Below, one piece after another: positions 6,540 to 13,225 of a stretch of 13,225 bases of DNA. The stretch comes from Spirochaetaceae bacterium (lineage in GTDB: Bacteria > Spirochaetota > Spirochaetia > Treponematales > Breznakiellaceae). Under the pieces are notes generated by a model. That model had not been told where the DNA came from, ran no database searches, and saw only the letters and a program-made list of their open reading frames with translations. The DNA lies in NCBI GenBank assembly GCA_031284085.1, contig JAITAM010000074.1:1-13225 (forward strand), read 5' to 3'. The translations under genes and the position numbers were made by a program. Positions within the stretch are counted from its first letter, which is position 1, and each line of letters opens with the position of its first letter.

Positions 6540-8233
6540 AGAATGTCGGCATTATGATAGCCGTTTTCTTTCTTGTGGTGCTTCTAATCACCGCATGTAC
6601 CGGTACTCAACTAATGCCGTCTCCTTCCACTTTTCTATCTGCTGTTCCTTCCGCAACGGAGGGGACAGCAGGCGCCCGCGGTGTTACCGATGAAATTCGC
6701 TCACTTATTGAGATAGGAACACCGGAATCACTGTTACAAGCCTCCGATCTGATCCGCAGTATGCCTGCCGTAACCGCTACCGAATTCGGACGAACCATGA
6801 ATATGGTGATTGTTACGTTTATACATCAAATCTATCCTGATACACCATTTCAGGAGCAGACGGTAGACCCGGTGCAAACGCACCGGTATACAAAGATCAT
6901 CAACGATGTAAAGCAGGGACTGTGGACGCCGCCGCTTGCTTCTTCTCAAGATTACCTTGAATACATTCTTTCCTGTTTAGTTATCTTATCAGAAACTCGG
7001 CGCGAACAAGTGCTTAGGCTAGAGCCGTATTTGATTCAAGCAGGCGCTCTTAACTCGAACTCGGTGCTTGCCCCTTACTTTCTTGGGCTGGTATATGAAT
7101 ATTCAGGCGATATGAACAAGGCAAGCGATAAATATGAGCAAGTTTGCCGCTTGTCGGCGCAGATGTACCCTGCTGTCTTAGGACTTGCACGGGTGATGAT
7201 AAACACAGGCCGGACTCAAGAGGCTATTCGTATCTTACAAGATATGCTCACAAAGCAGCCGGATTATACCAGTATTAAAAGGCAGCTTGCCATAGCCTAT
7301 TATGAACATAAAGACTGGGATAGAGCTGAATCGGCGACCCGCGAAGTACTTGAACGTAATACTAAAGACAGCGACCTTGTCCTTATACGCGCCCATATTC
7401 TCGTTGAGTTAGGGCGGTTTTCTCAGGCGCAGCAAGCTTTAGATGCCTATGCGTCGGCTAATAATGGCAATAACAATTTGTATTTGTTCCTGAGAGCAAG
7501 AGTCCAAAATGAAGGGTTTCACAATCGGGATGCAGCTCTTAATTACTTACGATCCTTGCTTCGTTCATCGCCATCGGAAGATGAAATAGTTATTTATACG
7601 GCTAGAGTTCTTATGGATTCCCCGCGCGCCGATGAGGGAAATGAAGGGCGCGCCTTGCTCCAAAAGCTTGTCGCTGGTACGAAAGAACCGCCGCTTGAAG
7701 TCATAGCGCTCCTTCTCAAGGATGCACTGCGCCAAGAGGCATGGCAGGAAGCAGAACCTTACATAAACTATATCCTTATGCAGCGGCGTTTGCCAGACGA
7801 TCTCCTTGATGCTTACACTGTGGAACATGGCGTGGGTAATACCGCACAGGCATTATCCTATGCTCGTGAGCTTTATGAACAGGATTCATCAAACGAAGAA
7901 GGTAGTATAGTCTATATTACCGCGCTCATAGACACAGGACGCACCGATGAGGCAAGAAGTCTTATAGAAAGCAAGCTTTCAACTGTTACACCCGGCCCTA
8001 TGAAAAGCCGTTACTACTATCAACGCAGCCGGCTGCAAAGGGGCGATGATTTACTGCTGAGTAATTTACGTTCCAGTCTCTTTGAGGATGCCCGAAACCT
8101 TGATGCCCTTATCGCCATGTTTGAATTCTATCATCGTAAAAAAGACTCCCGCGCTCTTTCATACCTCAAACAAGCTTTGGCACTCTCTCCTGATAACCCT
8201 CAGTTACAGCGCTATAAAGCCGATTATTTATAG
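6536..8233 (+). CDS. TPR-repeat lipoprotein
   Basis: Predicted lipidated envelope protein of 565 residues. The signal peptide ends in LITAC, lipidating Cys21. A Ser/Thr/Ala-rich linker precedes a long helical repeat array. Recognisable TPR units include LGLVYEYSGDMNKASDKYEQ, GLARVMINTGRTQEAIRILQ and LAIAYYEHKDWDRAE in the 180-275 region. Less regular units run to the C-terminus, which ends in a final TPR (SYLKQALALSPDNPQLQRY). Such proteins scaffold complexes; the partner is unknown. The ATG at 6536 overlaps the upstream stop, with AGAGGAA about nine bases upstream as ribosome site. A repeat-family copy begins right after its TAG. Confidence 0.9.
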   Translation: MKNVGIMIAVFFLVVLLITACTGTQLMPSPSTFLSAVPSATEGTAGARGVTDEIRSLIEIGTPESLLQASDLIRSMPAVTATEFGRTMNMVIVTFIHQIYPDTPFQEQTVDPVQTHRYTKIINDVKQGLWTPPLASSQDYLEYILSCLVILSETRREQVLRLEPYLIQAGALNSNSVLAPYFLGLVYEYSGDMNKASDKYEQVCRLSAQMYPAVLGLARVMINTGRTQEAIRILQDMLTKQPDYTSIKRQLAIAYYEHKDWDRAESATREVLERNTKDSDLVLIRAHILVELGRFSQAQQALDAYASANNGNNNLYLFLRARVQNEGFHNRDAALNYLRSLLRSSPSEDEIVIYTARVLMDSPRADEGNEGRALLQKLVAGTKEPPLEVIALLLKDALRQEAWQEAEPYINYILMQRRLPDDLLDAYTVEHGVGNTAQALSYARELYEQDSSNEEGSIVYITALIDTGRTDEARSLIESKLSTVTPGPMKSRYYYQRSRLQRGDDLLLSNLRSSLFEDARNLDALIAMFEFYHRKKDSRALSYLKQALALSPDNPQLQRYKADYL

Positions 8234-8320
8234 CAGCCGCAGGCTATTCCAACGTTACGGCACTGGTATCAAAGCCGGTATATCCGCCCTCGATGCAGCG
8301 CCTTTGGAACAGGCCGGTCT
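8234..8320 (+). repeat. Degenerate dispersed-repeat copies after the TPR lipoprotein gene
   Basis: Directly after TAG comes CAGCCGCAGGCTATTCCAAC, then TGGTATCAAAG. This is the same order as after rnz (CAGGC, TTTC/TTCC, TTGGTATC). Near 8308 the opposite-strand element CTTTGGAACAGGCCGGTCTG appears, resembling CTTTGAAACAGGCTGGCCTG at 1443-1462. Confidence 0.55.
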
Positions 8321-8339
8321 GTGGCTGTAAGGAGAGATT

Positions 8340-8840
8340 ATGCTTTCAAATAACTATGTAATTCGACCGGTAACTATTACCGATGCAGCTTCATTATGTT
8401 CATTGTACAACTACTACATTGAACAGACGGTTATCACTTTTGAACAGGAACCAGTATCGCTTCAAACAATGGAAGAACGCATCAGAAACATTACGGCGCG
8501 GTATCCGTGGCTGGTATGGGAAGATGGAGGAGAGATAATAGGCTATGCGTACGTGAACAAGTGGCGTGAGCGCTTTGCCTACCGTTTTTCCGTGGAGAAC
8601 AGTATTTACCTGCGGCATGGCTTTGAAGGGCAGGGAATGGGCAGCCGCCTCTTGGCCGCGCTCTTGGACAAGCTGCACAAGAGCGACCTGCACGCAGTAG
8701 TGTCTGCCATTACTCTGCCTAATGAGCGCAGTATTGCCCTCCATGAGAAGTTCGGGTTCAAGGCGATAGCTCGTTTCAATGAGATTGGCTTCAAGATGGA
8801 TCGATGGCTTGATGTTGGGTATTGGGAGTTGATTCTGTGA
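8340..8840 (+). CDS. GNAT N-acetyltransferase, phosphinothricin-acetyltransferase-like
   Basis: Cytoplasmic acetyl-CoA-dependent N-acetyltransferase of 166 residues, normal for the PAT/MnaT-like group. Family marks in order are IYNYYI-like YNYYIEQTVITFEQE (23-37), ARYPWLVWE (53-61), IIGYAYVNKWRERFAYR (66-82), and VENSIYL (85-91). The CoA-binding turn FEGQGMGSRLL is at 95-105. TLPNERSIALHEKFGF (125-140) and WLDVGYW (156-162) follow. Members acetylate amino acids or amino-acid-like toxic compounds; the substrate here is open. AAGGAGAG at 8329-8336 supports the ATG at 8340. The stop overlaps the SDR start (GTGA), forming a two-gene unit. Confidence 0.92.
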   Translation: MLSNNYVIRPVTITDAASLCSLYNYYIEQTVITFEQEPVSLQTMEERIRNITARYPWLVWEDGGEIIGYAYVNKWRERFAYRFSVENSIYLRHGFEGQGMGSRLLAALLDKLHKSDLHAVVSAITLPNERSIALHEKFGFKAIARFNEIGFKMDRWLDVGYWELIL

Positions 8841-9556
8841 AAGACTTTTGCGGCCGCCATGCTTTGATTATTGGGGGAACTGGAGGCATCGGTAAGGCTT
8901 TAGCCTACGAACTTGCACAAAAGGGAGCGGCGATCACGGTTCAGGGCGGTTCATCACAAGCGCACCTTGACACGACTCTCAAGCTGCTGCGCGCTGCCGG
9001 AGTTCAAGCGCAGGGATTTCTCTGCCGGCTTAGGAGCGACAGCTCTGTGGAACAGATGCTTGGGCGTACAGCGCACCCTGATATACTCGTCTGTGCATGG
9101 GGGCCTTTTAAGCGTGGCGCTCTTGAAACCATGTCCGCCTGCGATTGGCACGATCTGGTCTGGGCAAATCTCAGCTTGCCGGGGACGCTCATCTCAGCCG
9201 TGCTGCCTGAGATGCTAAAACGGCGCTGGGGACGCATACTCTTATTTGGCGGCACTAATACCGATACTATTCGCGGCTTCACCACAAGCGCCGCATACTC
9301 GGCGGCAAAAACCGCTCTGTCGGTTCTCGCAAAGTCCGTAGTAAAGCAATCCGCAAAAGCCGGTATACGCTGCAATGTCATCTGTCCGGGCTTAACCGAT
9401 ACCGAATACACCGATGCGGACGCCGTTCAGTACAACCACAGTCAGGGCGTTCCCCCTCTCAGCCCGGAGGACATTGCCCGTGTTGCGCTCACCGTGCTTG
9501 AAAACCCTCATATAAACGGAACGGTAATTCCTGTGGATCACGGGCTGGTACTGTAA
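8837..9556 (+). CDS. Short-chain dehydrogenase/reductase family protein
   Basis: Classical-length SDR (239 residues) with a Rossmann fold. The cofactor loop GGTGGIG is at 13-19. CAWGP (86-90) replaces the usual NNAG, N111 is the expected structural or catalytic Asn, and Y154 and K158 form YSAAK. CNVICPGLTDTEY (179-191) is the typical post-catalytic strand. The usual catalytic Ser, 13 residues before the Tyr, is absent (N141, preceded by T140), so T140 may substitute or activity may be altered. The GTG at 8837 is preferred over the in-frame TTG at 8822 because GGGAG sits at 8824-8828 and GTGA overlaps the acetyltransferase stop. Substrate unknown; a joint pathway with the acetyltransferase is inferred from coupling. 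Confidence 0.9.
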   Translation: MKDFCGRHALIIGGTGGIGKALAYELAQKGAAITVQGGSSQAHLDTTLKLLRAAGVQAQGFLCRLRSDSSVEQMLGRTAHPDILVCAWGPFKRGALETMSACDWHDLVWANLSLPGTLISAVLPEMLKRRWGRILLFGGTNTDTIRGFTTSAAYSAAKTALSVLAKSVVKQSAKAGIRCNVICPGLTDTEYTDADAVQYNHSQGVPPLSPEDIARVALTVLENPHINGTVIPVDHGLVL

Positions 9557-9592
9557 CAACGAGGCCAACCGGCTCAGGCTCTTGTATCAAAT
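9557..9592 (+). repeat. Degenerate dispersed-repeat remnant after the SDR gene
   Basis: After TAA the order AGGCCAACCGGCTCAGGCTCTTGTATC reproduces, loosely, the reverse complement of GATACAAGAACCTTTGAAACAGGC. It keeps the same orientation relative to the upstream gene as the other copies. Similarity is weak. Confidence 0.35.
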
Positions 9593-9639
9593 GCTAAAAT
9601 AGAGGGCGGCGCACAGCGTTTATAACATTGCTCATCCAT

Positions 9640-9669
9640 AAAAAAAGCCCTCTTCGGATGAAGAGGGCT
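9640..9669 (-). terminator. Intrinsic terminator of the exported-protein gene
   Basis: Read on the minus strand, a perfect 10-bp stem (AGCCCTCTTC/GAAGAGGGCT) with a four-base loop is followed by seven Ts. It starts 24 bases after the stop at 9694. On the plus strand the stem lacks a T-tract, so it serves the minus-strand gene only. Confidence 0.9.
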
Positions 9670-9693
9670 AGCGATTAAATGGCTGAGAACTAC

Positions 9694-10437
9694 TTATTTA
9701 GGAGCGCCTTGACCCGGGGTCAGGGACCCTTTCACCGTTAGTATGTTTTTGTCAAACGCTAAGGTGAGGCTTCCCTGGAAATGGAAGAGCGCAGAAGTAG
9801 GCCAATCGTCTATGATATTGGTGGTCTTGACGGTAGCCGGAGCGCCTGCAATAGCCTTGCCACCCGTATCTTTGGCATCCCATACTTTTGGCCAGTTGAT
9901 TTTATCACCGGTTGTCGCCTTACCATCCGTATAATCAACGGATATGACCTGAACGTTCTTGGCATCAACATAACCTATGACGCGCTTTTGATACGTGCCT
10001 TTGGGGAATCCTAACTGGCCCTTGTTATTAGTTCTAATCAGATAGGCTGTTCCTCGGTTTGCATAATACACTGAAATAGTGCCGTCTTTTGCCTTCTCAA
10101 TGAGAAGACCAGCATTTTTCCGTACCGTGTCGTCAGCTACAGCAAAGAGAAGCATTCCACGCACTGCATCGGGAAACGCTACGCCGCCTGCTATATCGGT
10201 CTGATACGCAGTAGTAAAAAGCGCCGTTGTTTTCTGAAGCGATGCTTTTGTTTTAGCATCATAAGTATCCTGCGTCGCCACTCCAAAACGCTGCGGCCCG
10301 GTAAACGTTAGGAAATTGGTTTTTGCCGTTCCCTTTCCGCTTATGTCGTAACTGTAGTCAATGACCAGAGGCGTTTGCGCCGCTACCAGCATTGCGGTAA
10401 ACAAAATACCCGCTGCAAGAAATAATGTCTTTTTCAT
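9694..10437 (-). CDS. Exported protein of unknown function
   Basis: 247 residues with a clear Sec signal peptide (MKKTLFLAAGILFTAMLVAA, cleavage likely after VAA before QTP). The mature part is rich in Thr, Lys, Gly and beta-prone segments, suggesting a soluble periplasmic or surface beta protein. It includes YSYDISGKGTAKTNFLTFTG near the start and paired strands near the C-terminus (ALFHFQGSLTLAFDKNILTV). I recognise no family. The ATG at 10437 has GGAGG eight bases upstream; an in-frame TTG at 10452 lies upstream of that ribosome site and is rejected. It has its own promoter and a strong terminator, so it is monocistronic and probably well expressed. Confidence 0.88.
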   Translation of the reverse strand: MKKTLFLAAGILFTAMLVAAQTPLVIDYSYDISGKGTAKTNFLTFTGPQRFGVATQDTYDAKTKASLQKTTALFTTAYQTDIAGGVAFPDAVRGMLLFAVADDTVRKNAGLLIEKAKDGTISVYYANRGTAYLIRTNNKGQLGFPKGTYQKRVIGYVDAKNVQVISVDYTDGKATTGDKINWPKVWDAKDTGGKAIAGAPATVKTTNIIDDWPTSALFHFQGSLTLAFDKNILTVKGSLTPGQGAPK

Positions 10438-10489
10438 AAAAAATACCTCCAACGAAAGATCTAAGTGGCATTACTAGCCGCTTACCTAT

Positions 10490-10519
10490 AGTATACACCA
10501 ATATTTTTTACAAAAGCAA
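10490..10519 (-). promoter_or_regulatory. Promoter of the exported-protein gene
   Basis: On the minus strand TTGCTT (10519-10514), an 18-bp AT-rich spacer, and TATACT (10495-10490). The predicted start near 10483 gives a leader of about 46 bases with GGAGG. Confidence 0.55.
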
Positions 10520-10559
10520 TATAAATTTCTAAAAATACTACAAAGTCTTGGCACAGGCG

Positions 10560-10814
10560 CTATAAGAGCAGCTCAAAGGCAGAACTCGAGCAGCTGTAAA
10601 GCTTAAGCGGCACAGCGGCATCATTGTGTTTCCAGTATAAGGGGGCGGCGACACTTTTGAAAACGTTTATGCGCCCTATGTAGCGAGAGTTGTGCGGTAT
10701 ACCGTGGGCATTAACCTGTAGGCTGGTATATTCGTCCGAACCACCGGAAGATATGGCGCAGCGGGTATAGAGAAGAGCGGGATATAAAAGCCATAGGTCG
10801 GGCTTTGCTAGCAA
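10560..10814. other. Gene-free spacer, possibly a decayed coding remnant
   Basis: No intact gene is supported. On the plus strand one frame reads protein-like stretches interrupted by stops at 10638 (TAA), 10719 (TAG) and 10785 (TAA). Examples are DTFENVYAPYVARVVRYTV before the second stop and AGIFVRTTGRYGAAGIEKSG after it. The gaps between stops are no longer than chance, so a pseudogene is only a suspicion. The minus strand is open for 84 codons from a TTG without a ribosome site. Confidence 0.25.
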
Positions 10815-10849
10815 GATCGTATCCTAGAAAGAGGCTGCGCCTGCGTGCG

Positions 10850-11087
10850 TCTGTCCTTGATACAAGCTCGAAGTTTAGAACAGGCCGGCCTGCCGTCGCC
10901 GAAACCGGGCATTCCGTAGAAACAGGCTGGCCTGCCCTCTGACCAGCCTCTGTCAGGCAGAAAGCCGTATGCCTAGTCCCGATACAACAACCTTAGAAAC
11001 AGGCTGGCCTGTCCTCTGTCCAGCCTCTGTCAGGCAGAAAGTCGTACCCCATTCACGATACAAGAACCTTAGAAACAGGCTGGCCTG
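10850..11087. repeat. Tandem ~77-bp dispersed-repeat units upstream of the M23-like gene
   Basis: Two adjacent copies repeat with spacings of 77 and 76 bp between successive AACAGGCTGGCCTG elements (10921, 10998, 11074). Each contains CAGCCTCTGTCAGGCAGAAA and a GATACAA-AACCTTAGAAACAGG core (10981-11003 and 11057-11079). A more degenerate core lies at about 10859-10891. The orientation is that of the array at 1404-1517. The last unit abuts the promoter of the next gene. Confidence 0.8.
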
Positions 11088-11116
11088 TTGCAAAAGAGCG
11101 GCAAAACCCTTACACT
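11088..11116 (+). promoter_or_regulatory. Candidate leaderless promoter of the M23-like/kinase operon
   Basis: TTGCAA at 11088-11093 directly follows the terminal GGCCTG of the last repeat unit. A 17-bp spacer and TACACT at 11111-11116 follow. The predicted start near 11123 is two bases before the ATG at 11125, and no Shine-Dalgarno sequence is present. Confidence 0.5.
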
Positions 11117-11124
11117 TATGCTTA

Positions 11125-11985
11125 ATGAAACAGAGAATTTGCTTTTTACTATTACTAAGCATCTGCGCCGTCCTAGAACCAATGGATTGGCCCCTTGATT
11201 ATGCGCTGCTCACTGATAATTTCGGTAAAAACAAAAGAGGAGTGCCGGTCTTGGGGATGTCCTTTGCCGTGGAAGGCACATTAACCGCAGCCGACGCGGG
11301 AGATTTGCTCTTTGTAACCAAAGAGTCCTACAAGGCATCCCGGCTCCCAAGTCCATTAGGAACGTGGTTTGCCGTCGATCAAGGTAACGGTATGCTCGGT
11401 ATTTACAGCCGGCTTTCCGACGAAGATATACAGACGCTGCCGTATCGCATTGAACAAGGCACACCACTTATATCAACAGGCCACAGCGGCTTCTCAGAAC
11501 AAGAAGGCTTTCACTTCTCTTTGTACGACCGCAGGGAGCGCCAATGGGTAAACCCGGTGAAGTTCGCTCCGCCGCTGCAAGACACCCGCCTCCCTTCTAT
11601 TCAACAAGTAAGGATGCGTAATAATGACGGCGGTATTTTCACCATCGCCCCGCGCCAGCGTATCGCTCAAGGGCAGTGGACTGTCTACGTAACGGTAATG
11701 GACCTCGTCGACAGCAATGAGCATAGCCTCGCACCGCACAGCATTTCCCTCTTGTTGAACGGGAGTGAGTTCTCCCGCCTTGATTTTGAAACTATTATCA
11801 CGCATGACGGTATGCTTATGGTGGAACGTAACGGCCTTGTTCCGGTACAGAAAGTGTATGCTGCGGCTCCGAGCTTTGAACTCGGTACGGTAAGGCTTAC
11901 CCGCGGGCAGGCAAGCATAGAAATCACCGCAAGAGACTCGCGGGGCAACAGCAGAAACGCTTTATTTGACTTAGTGGTAGAATGA
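11125..11985 (+). CDS. Degenerate M23/LytM-like exported protein
   Basis: 286 residues: an N-terminal export signal (1-16), an M23-like domain (about 35-148) and a beta-rich C-terminal domain (about 160-286). The M23 fold is recognisable from VEGTLTAADAGDLLFV (49-64), then WFAVDQGNGMLGIYSRLS (81-98), then GFHFSLYD (128-135) before WVNP. The zinc ligands are largely lost: no HxxxD near 38-46, Gln for His in DQGNG, Arg for His in YSRLS, and only H130 left of the HxH motif. It is therefore probably a non-enzymatic binding or activator protein, like LytM-type amidase activators (inference). The frame extends upstream through repeat DNA, so the ATG at 11125, where the signal sequence begins, is chosen. 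The stop overlaps the kinase start (ATGA). Confidence 0.82.
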   Translation: MKQRICFLLLLSICAVLEPMDWPLDYALLTDNFGKNKRGVPVLGMSFAVEGTLTAADAGDLLFVTKESYKASRLPSPLGTWFAVDQGNGMLGIYSRLSDEDIQTLPYRIEQGTPLISTGHSGFSEQEGFHFSLYDRRERQWVNPVKFAPPLQDTRLPSIQQVRMRNNDGGIFTIAPRQRIAQGQWTVYVTVMDLVDSNEHSLAPHSISLLLNGSEFSRLDFETIITHDGMLMVERNGLVPVQKVYAAAPSFELGTVRLTRGQASIEITARDSRGNSRNALFDLVVE

Positions 11986-13225
11986 AGCCGAGCAGAACTT
12001 TTCCTAAGATTTCACAAACCTCATCGCTTATCGTGGCACTGTTGGTCTGGGCCCTCTTTTCGCTTATCGTACTGTTTATTATGAGCAGTATACAGGATCG
12101 GGCGCGCCTTATTATGGAAAACGATAATGAGCGCATATTCAACAGTATTTCTGTAATCCGGAATTATGAAGACTTTGATTCGCTTGTGAAGAACAGCTCT
12201 TTTGGGGGGCGTATAACCGGCTTTGCCGTGTACAAGCCGAATCTGCATATTGAATATGCGTGGGGAGCTGTGCCGATGCTTTTTACTCCGCAGCTCTTGG
12301 ATAATCAGAAGCGAAACCGCTACGGGCGCTACGTTATCTTTAACCCCAAGAAAAAGATCATCACTCAGGTTATGCACAACGAAAGAGCAATGCCTGCGGA
12401 GCGCCGCCCTTCCACGCAGTCCAGCAACGGCAGCAACAGGAATAGCGAGCGCACCACACGAGCGCAGCCCCTTCTGTTTTTTACTCTGTTCACTGGTGGA
12501 AATTACGTCTACCTTGATATAAGTCATACCGAGTACTGGCATACACAAACACTCGTTGCTATGCTCTTCCCGCTGTGCGAACTTGCAAGCCTCATTCTCG
12601 TGTTTTATATCCGCCATTTGTACTTGCGCAACCGTGAATACAGAGAGCGCATAGAGGCGCAAAAGAATCTGGTAGTTCTGGGAACTGCTGCAAGCACCCT
12701 TGCCCATGAGATTAAAAACCCTTTGTTAAGTATACGCATACAGACCGGCATCCTTAAAAAACTCCTGTCCGGGGCCGGCCAAGAAGAGATTGCGATTATT
12801 GATGAGGAAGTTGAACGGCTTCAAGCTTTGACTTACCGCGTTAACGACTATTTGCGGGATGCCGAGGGCAAGCCGGTTTCCCTTAACTGCTACGACATAA
12901 TTGCTGAAACGGCACTGCGCCTGTGCGGCAGGAATATTATCCTGCACGACTCGATACGGAATGCCTCTATTATTATGGACGCGAATCGAGCGCGCTCTGT
13001 TTTTGAGAATATTATTCGTAATGCACTGGAATCAGGCAGTCCACCTGACGCCATCAATGCGAAACTTTCACGATCCGGAGCGCTGCTTGGCATTACCATA
13101 ACCGACCGCGGCAGCGGTATAGACCATGAGTATATCAAGAGGATATTCGATCCGTTTTTTACCAGCAAAAGCACTGGCACCGGTATTGGGCTGAGTATCA
13201 GTAAACGTTTTGTTGAAGCGGCAGG
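11982..13225 (+). CDS. Sensor histidine kinase, partial (3' end outside window)
   Basis: Inner-membrane two-component sensor, 414 codons visible. TM1 lies at about 15-34, a periplasmic domain at 35-188 and TM2 at 189-210. The H-box TLAHEIKNPLLSI (239-251) carries the phospho-accepting His242. The N-box is ENIIRNALESG (342-352), G1 is DRGSGID (375-381), the F-box is FDPFFTSKS (389-397) and G2 is GTGIGLSI (399-406). The linker after TM2 is short, with no obvious HAMP or PAS domain. The periplasmic loop holds a Ser/Asn/Arg-rich low-complexity stretch (about 141-161). The ATG at 11982 overlaps the M23-like gene's stop by four bases, which implies coupled translation and perhaps a shared envelope-sensing role. 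The response regulator is not in the window. Confidence 0.95.
   Translation, partial: MKPSRTFPKISQTSSLIVALLVWALFSLIVLFIMSSIQDRARLIMENDNERIFNSISVIRNYEDFDSLVKNSSFGGRITGFAVYKPNLHIEYAWGAVPMLFTPQLLDNQKRNRYGRYVIFNPKKKIITQVMHNERAMPAERRPSTQSSNGSNRNSERTTRAQPLLFFTLFTGGNYVYLDISHTEYWHTQTLVAMLFPLCELASLILVFYIRHLYLRNREYRERIEAQKNLVVLGTAASTLAHEIKNPLLSIRIQTGILKKLLSGAGQEEIAIIDEEVERLQALTYRVNDYLRDAEGKPVSLNCYDIIAETALRLCGRNIILHDSIRNASIIMDANRARSVFENIIRNALESGSPPDAINAKLSRSGALLGITITDRGSGIDHEYIKRIFDPFFTSKSTGTGIGLSISKRFVEAA

Noticed and set aside
10560..10814. 84-codon minus-strand open frame
   Set aside because: It starts at TTG without a ribosome site, has no family likeness, and lies in a spacer with repeat-like borders.
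10969..11124. N-terminal extension of the M23-like protein
   Set aside because: These codons translate repeat-family DNA, and the export signal begins only at 11125.
12021..12707. 228-codon minus-strand open frame
   Set aside because: It lies wholly antisense to the histidine kinase, whose conserved motifs establish the true frame.

Overview
The window looks like chromosomal DNA of a host-associated spirochaete, most plausibly a Treponema-type organism. This is inferred from overall protein style: a Cache-type chemoreceptor, small lipoproteins with relaxed lipoboxes, TPR lipoproteins, and mid-range GC with AT-rich patches. No rRNA or other marker settles the taxonomy. I see no phage, insertion sequence, CRISPR array, tRNA or rRNA. 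The content is mostly short housekeeping and envelope operons separated by repeat-rich spacers.

Layout from left to right. The 5' part of a methyl-accepting chemotaxis receptor runs off the left edge (minus strand). A repeat array follows, then a GH20 beta-N-acetylhexosaminidase (minus). Divergent from it is adenine phosphoribosyltransferase (apt, plus), with a clear sigma70-type promoter. Next come an orphan 131-residue protein (plus) and a small TPR-type lipoprotein (minus) whose stop codons overlap. Divergent from the lipoprotein is ribonuclease Z (plus). Then follow a two-gene unit of a six-helix membrane protein and a large TPR lipoprotein, and a two-gene unit of a PAT-like GNAT acetyltransferase and an SDR oxidoreductase. 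After these lie an exported protein of unknown function with a strong intrinsic terminator (minus) and a repeat-rich spacer. The window ends with a degenerate M23/LytM-like exported protein translationally coupled to a sensor histidine kinase that runs off the right edge.

Two sequence patterns go beyond the genes. (1) A dispersed repeat family of about 55-77 bp occurs in several spacers. It begins directly after the stop codons of the hexosaminidase, rnz and TPR lipoprotein genes, and in degenerate form after the SDR gene, always in the same orientation relative to the gene. Tandem copies also lie upstream of the M23-like gene. (2) Four genes without a visible Shine-Dalgarno sequence have a -35/-10 pair whose -10 ends only 8-9 bases before the start codon (4749 minus, 4829 plus, 5985 plus, 11125 plus). 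This is the geometry of leaderless mRNAs. Other genes here (apt, GNAT, the exported protein, the chemoreceptor) have ordinary ribosome binding sites, so two initiation modes may coexist.

As a set, the genes cover purine salvage, tRNA 3' processing, amino-sugar glycan degradation and envelope sensing (chemoreceptor; M23-like protein plus kinase). They do not form one pathway.
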